DNA of 27,155 nucleotides from an uncultured Bacilli bacterium (lineage in GTDB: Bacteria; Bacillota_I; Bacilli_A; RF39; UBA660): contig CAKPSW010000009.1 of NCBI GenBank assembly GCA_934183705.1, forward strand, positions 1-27,155, read 5' to 3'. The position numbers and the translations under genes are program-made. The notes below the pieces were generated by a model, which worked only from the letters and a program-made list of their open reading frames with translations, searched no databases and had not been told where the DNA came from. Of this stretch, positions 24,009 to 27,155 are shown in pieces (within the stretch, counting starts at the first letter, position 1; each line of letters opens with the position of its first letter).

Positions 24009-26189
24009 TTGAAAGAATTATTAAGCCCTGCTGGAAATATACAGTGTTTAAAAGCTGCTATAAATAATGGAGCAGATGCCTGCTATTTAGGAGGAAAATC
24101 ATTTGGAGCTAGAGCATTTGCGGGAAACTTTACCAATGAAGAATTAAAAGAAGCAACACAATATGCCCATCTTTATGGAGTAAAAATATATATAACAGTA
24201 AATACAATAATATATAATAATGAAGTAGAAGAATTTATAGAATATATAAAATACCTATATCAAATAGGAGTAGATGCACTAATAATGCAAGATATAGGAA
24301 TGATATCTCTAGTAAGACAAATAATTCCCAATTTTGAAATTCATGCTTCAACCCAATTACATAACCATAATAACGAAGGAATAAAACTACTAAAAGAATT
24401 AGGAGTAACCAAAGTAGTATTAGATAGAGAAATGACACTAGAAGAAATAGAAAACATAAATGTAGATATTGAAAAAGAAGTATTTATTCATGGAGCCCTA
24501 TGTAATTCCTATTCCGGCTGCTGTCTATTTAGTTATATGAATGGAGGAAGAAGTGGAAATAGAGGAGAATGTACTCAGCCATGTAGACTGCCATATAAAC
24601 TAATAAAGAACGGTAAATATATAAGTAATGAAGATAAATATCTTTTAAGTACTAAAGAATTAAATACCATCCATAATTTCGATAAATTAATGAATTCAGA
24701 TATAACATGTTTCAAAATAGAAGGAAGAATGAAATCTCCTTCATATGTAGGATATATAACAAGAATATATAGAAAACTAATAGATAATTATCAAAAAAAT
24801 AACAAGATAACAACTAAAGAAGAAGATAACCTAAAAATACTATTTAATAGAAGTTTTACAAATGGTTATCTATTCAGTGATAAAGTAATGAATATAAATA
24901 CATCTAATCACTTAGGACTAGAAATAGGTAAAGTTATAGATATAACACCAAAGAAAATAAAAATAAAACTAGATAAAGACTTATATCAAGAAGATGGAAT
25001 AAGATTTAAAAATAGTAATAAAGGTATGATAGCTAACTATATATATAATGAAAACAACTTACTAATAAATAAAGCCAGTAAAGGAGATATAATCTATCTA
25101 GATAACAAAATAAACCTAAAAGACAAAGATATCTTAGTAAAAACATCAAGTCCATATTTAGATAAAGAAATACTATCCACTAGCATAAAGAAAATACCGG
25201 TAGATATAGAAGTAATCCTAGAAAATAATTATCTAATCATAATATTTAAAGATAACAATAATAACATAGTAAAAGATAAAATAAAAGTAGATACTCCAAT
25301 CAAAAGAAGTACTACAAGTGAAGAGGTAAAAGAAAAACTAACTAAACTAGGTAATACCCCATTTATATGTAATAATATAAATATCAATATAAATAAAGAT
25401 ATCTTTGCAAATATGAAAGACTTAAATAACATAAGAAGAGAATTATGTAATAAACTTATTAAAGAGAGAACTTCTATTAAAAGAGATATCATAATAAATA
25501 AATATAATCTAAATTATCAAAAAGATACTAACTATAATATAGAAGTATCCATTCTAGCTAGAACTAAAGAACAAGTACAAGCAGCCTTAGATATGAATAT
25601 AGATAGAATCTATGTAGATAGCGGGTTATATCAAGAATATAAAGATAACAATAAAGTATATTTACGATTACCAAGAGTAGTAAATAACTATAATTATGAT
25701 AGTAATAATATCTTAGCTACAGAACTAGGAGCTATCTATAAATATAAAAATACAAATCTAATTAGTGATTATTACTTAAATGTAGTAAATAATTATAGTA
25801 TAAAATATCTATTAGATAAAGGAGTAAAAAGAGTAACCCTATCTCCTGAAATAAATTATAACTACTTAGATGACTATATACTAGATAAAGTAGAAATAAT
25901 AATATATGGAACAATAGAAAACATGTTAACTAAGTCATGTCCTATCAAAGAATTAAATATATGTCCATGTAAAGAAGAAGATATATACTACCTAGAAGAT
26001 ATAAACAAAAATAGATATAGAGTATTACACAATAACTGTCTAACCCATATAATGCATCATAAAAAAATAAACTATCTAGATAATATAAATTATTATAAAA
26101 ATCTAGGTATAAGATCATATAGACTAGAATTACTAGATGAAACTTATAATGAAGTAGTAGAATTAATTAATAACATAAAGAATTATTAA
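24009..26189 (+). CDS. U32 peptidase-family protein (RlhA/TrhP-like RNA hydroxylation), with C-terminal extension
   Basis: 726 residues. The N-terminal half is a clear U32 domain: start 'KELLSPAGN', 'GADACYLGGKSFGARAFA', 'IHASTQLHNHN', and the signature 'FIHGALCNSYSGCC' followed by 'NRGECTQPCRLPY' with Cys165, Cys171/172, Cys188 and Cys192, which probably bind an Fe-S cluster. Members such as E. coli RlhA and TrhP make 5-hydroxycytidine in 23S rRNA or 5-hydroxyuridine in tRNA rather than act as proteases. The extra ~300 residues, including 'YNIEVSILARTKEQVQAALDM', fit the long DUF3656-containing RlhA-like form better than the shorter TrhP form. TTG 24009 is the start, with AGAGGTGA upstream. 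The exact RNA target is not determined. Confidence 0.85.
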   Translation: MKELLSPAGNIQCLKAAINNGADACYLGGKSFGARAFAGNFTNEELKEATQYAHLYGVKIYITVNTIIYNNEVEEFIEYIKYLYQIGVDALIMQDIGMISLVRQIIPNFEIHASTQLHNHNNEGIKLLKELGVTKVVLDREMTLEEIENINVDIEKEVFIHGALCNSYSGCCLFSYMNGGRSGNRGECTQPCRLPYKLIKNGKYISNEDKYLLSTKELNTIHNFDKLMNSDITCFKIEGRMKSPSYVGYITRIYRKLIDNYQKNNKITTKEEDNLKILFNRSFTNGYLFSDKVMNINTSNHLGLEIGKVIDITPKKIKIKLDKDLYQEDGIRFKNSNKGMIANYIYNENNLLINKASKGDIIYLDNKINLKDKDILVKTSSPYLDKEILSTSIKKIPVDIEVILENNYLIIIFKDNNNNIVKDKIKVDTPIKRSTTSEEVKEKLTKLGNTPFICNNINININKDIFANMKDLNNIRRELCNKLIKERTSIKRDIIINKYNLNYQKDTNYNIEVSILARTKEQVQAALDMNIDRIYVDSGLYQEYKDNNKVYLRLPRVVNNYNYDSNNILATELGAIYKYKNTNLISDYYLNVVNNYSIKYLLDKGVKRVTLSPEINYNYLDDYILDKVEIIIYGTIENMLTKSCPIKELNICPCKEEDIYYLEDINKNRYRVLHNNCLTHIMHHKKINYLDNINYYKNLGIRSYRLELLDETYNEVVELINNIKNY

Positions 26190-26194
26190 AATGA

Positions 26195-26223
26195 TTGACT
26201 AATCAGAAATAGAATAATATAAT
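26195..26223 (+). promoter_or_regulatory. Promoter of the AMP-binding enzyme gene
   Basis: TTGACT (26195-26200), 17-bp spacer, perfect TATAAT (26218-26223). The ribosome binding site GAAGGGGGAA (26241-26250) follows, with ATG at 26257. Confidence 0.8.
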
Positions 26224-26256
26224 ACATATATCAATTATTTGAAGGGGGAATACCAA

Positions 26257-27155
26257 ATGATAAAGAATATTGATATTTATAGTGAAATGAATAAGAATTA
26301 TAAATTAGACAAAGAAAAGAAAATAACAGGATATGCCACAATTGATAAACCATGGCAGAAATATTATAGTAAAGAAGCCATAACTGCTAGTATTCCAGAG
26401 TTAACTGCCTATCAATATATGGTAAGTCAAAATCAAGATAACTTAAAAACAAAAGCAATAAACTATTATGGCAAAAAAATAAATTTTAAAGACTTCATTG
26501 AAAAAATAGATGAGACATCAAGAAGATTATACAATCTTGGTATAAGTGAAGGAGAGGTAGTAACTGTTATATCAGTTGCTAATCCCGAATTTGAAATATT
26601 ATTTTACGCCTTAAATAAACTAGGAGCAATAATAAATCCAATAGACGTAAGAAGCGATTATAAACAAATAAAAAAATATCTTATGGAAGTAAAATCAAGT
26701 GAAGTAGTAGTTATGGACAATTTCTTACCTGAATTTGATAAATGTATGGAAGATGAAGATATTGATAATATAGTAGAAAATATCATCACATTAAGCCCAT
26801 ATAATTCATTATTATTTCCATTTAATATAATAGCTTACAAAAAGGCAAAAGAAGAAAACATAGAATTATATACCAAAATAGAAAAAATAAAACAAAAAGA
26901 AAAATATATATCATGGAATAATATGATGAATACACCAAAGTATCGTTATCCAAAATATCCTAGATATAAAAAGAATACTATTGCTGCTTTAGTACATACT
27001 GGTGGAACAACTGGAGTACCTAAGACAGTAAAATTATCTAACGAAAACTTTAATGCTATGGTATTACAGTTCAAAGCCTTCAATACTTATTTAAAAGGAG
27101 ACACTTTTTTAAACGATATAGTTCCATTTGTCGCTTATGGAATATTAGGAGCAAT
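26257..27155 (+). CDS. AMP-binding (acyl-CoA synthetase/ligase-like) enzyme, C-terminus beyond window
   Basis: About 299 residues are visible, open to the window end. The adenylate-forming core is marked by the phosphate-binding loop 'LVHTGGTTGVPKTVKLSNEN' (the TGGTTGxPK motif), preceded by a typical substrate-side region 'NLGISEGEVVTVISVANPEFEILFYALNKLGAIINPIDVR'-like pattern, here seen as an alpha/beta Rossmann-type half. The fold activates a carboxylate with ATP, for example a fatty acid, before transfer to CoA or a carrier protein. An insertion of ~70 residues rich in Lys/Glu lies before the P-loop. Strong promoter and Shine-Dalgarno (AAGGGGG). The substrate cannot be told without the C-terminal part. 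Confidence 0.85.
   Translation, partial: MIKNIDIYSEMNKNYKLDKEKKITGYATIDKPWQKYYSKEAITASIPELTAYQYMVSQNQDNLKTKAINYYGKKINFKDFIEKIDETSRRLYNLGISEGEVVTVISVANPEFEILFYALNKLGAIINPIDVRSDYKQIKKYLMEVKSSEVVVMDNFLPEFDKCMEDEDIDNIVENIITLSPYNSLLFPFNIIAYKKAKEENIELYTKIEKIKQKEKYISWNNMMNTPKYRYPKYPRYKKNTIAALVHTGGTTGVPKTVKLSNENFNAMVLQFKAFNTYLKGDTFLNDIVPFVAYGILGA

Noticed and set aside
1..27155. CRISPR array or insertion sequence
   Set aside because: No regularly spaced repeats and no transposase, integrase or terminal inverted repeats were seen anywhere in the window.

Overview
The window is a 27-kb piece of a very AT-rich, low-GC Gram-positive genome. Genes begin with ATG or TTG behind purine-rich Shine-Dalgarno sites, promoters look like sigma-A, and TGA is used as a stop (whiA ends in TGA), so this is not a Mycoplasma/Spiroplasma code. 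The gene set (yvcK-whiA, an RNase J paralogue, YtxH and DUF948-like stress/envelope proteins, a U32 peptidase-family hydroxylation protein) and the very A-rich coding strand fit a member of the Bacilli near Erysipelotrichia or the uncultured gut RF39-type lineages. That placement is an inference. Nearly all genes lie on the + strand.

Layout. 1-61: 5' part of a tRNA-Lys(CTT) on the minus strand. 189-7907: a strong promoter and three co-directional genes for membrane-anchored extracellular proteins, the first a 1,836-residue protein made of fibronectin-III-like modules. 7954-9542: a YjdF/DUF2238-type membrane protein converging on a membrane-anchored transglutaminase-like protein; their stop codons overlap. 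9743-12992: a P-loop (deoxy)nucleoside-monophosphate-kinase-like gene overlapping alaS. 13057-15931: a small membrane protein, an RNase J-family protein with a degenerate metal site, and two small membrane proteins, separated by clear terminators. 15978-16031: two abutting perfect hairpins with near-identical 8-nt loops and no known role. 16139-18515: a lipoprotein, an acidic disordered protein, a DUF948-like protein and a YtxH protein, apparently one operon. 18554-19315: a short-chain dehydrogenase.

The most interesting region is 19257-21654. Four genes encode a 70-residue Cys-tailed precursor peptide, a PqqD-like recognition protein, a radical SAM/SPASM enzyme and a GNAT acetyltransferase. 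They sit between two copies of a 77-bp direct repeat (one mismatch). The left copy is the 3' end plus terminator of the dehydrogenase gene; the right copy begins exactly at the acetyltransferase stop codon. The precursor, recognition and radical SAM genes prefer ATT for Ile, whereas neighbours prefer ATA. I read this as a horizontally acquired RiPP cassette inserted at the end of the dehydrogenase gene. It carries no recombinase, transporter or protease, so export and cleavage, if they occur, must be supplied from elsewhere.

After the cassette come yvcK and whiA, then a 415-bp gap holding its own promoter, a strongly folded RNA of about 310 nt and a terminator. I could not match that RNA to 6S, tmRNA, RNase P, SRP or a T-box. 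The window closes with a U32-family protein and the first ~300 residues of an AMP-binding (acyl-CoA synthetase-like) enzyme that runs off the edge.

A recurring property is that several -10 boxes lie only 16-30 nt before the start codon, so the Shine-Dalgarno sequence falls at or near the predicted mRNA 5' end.
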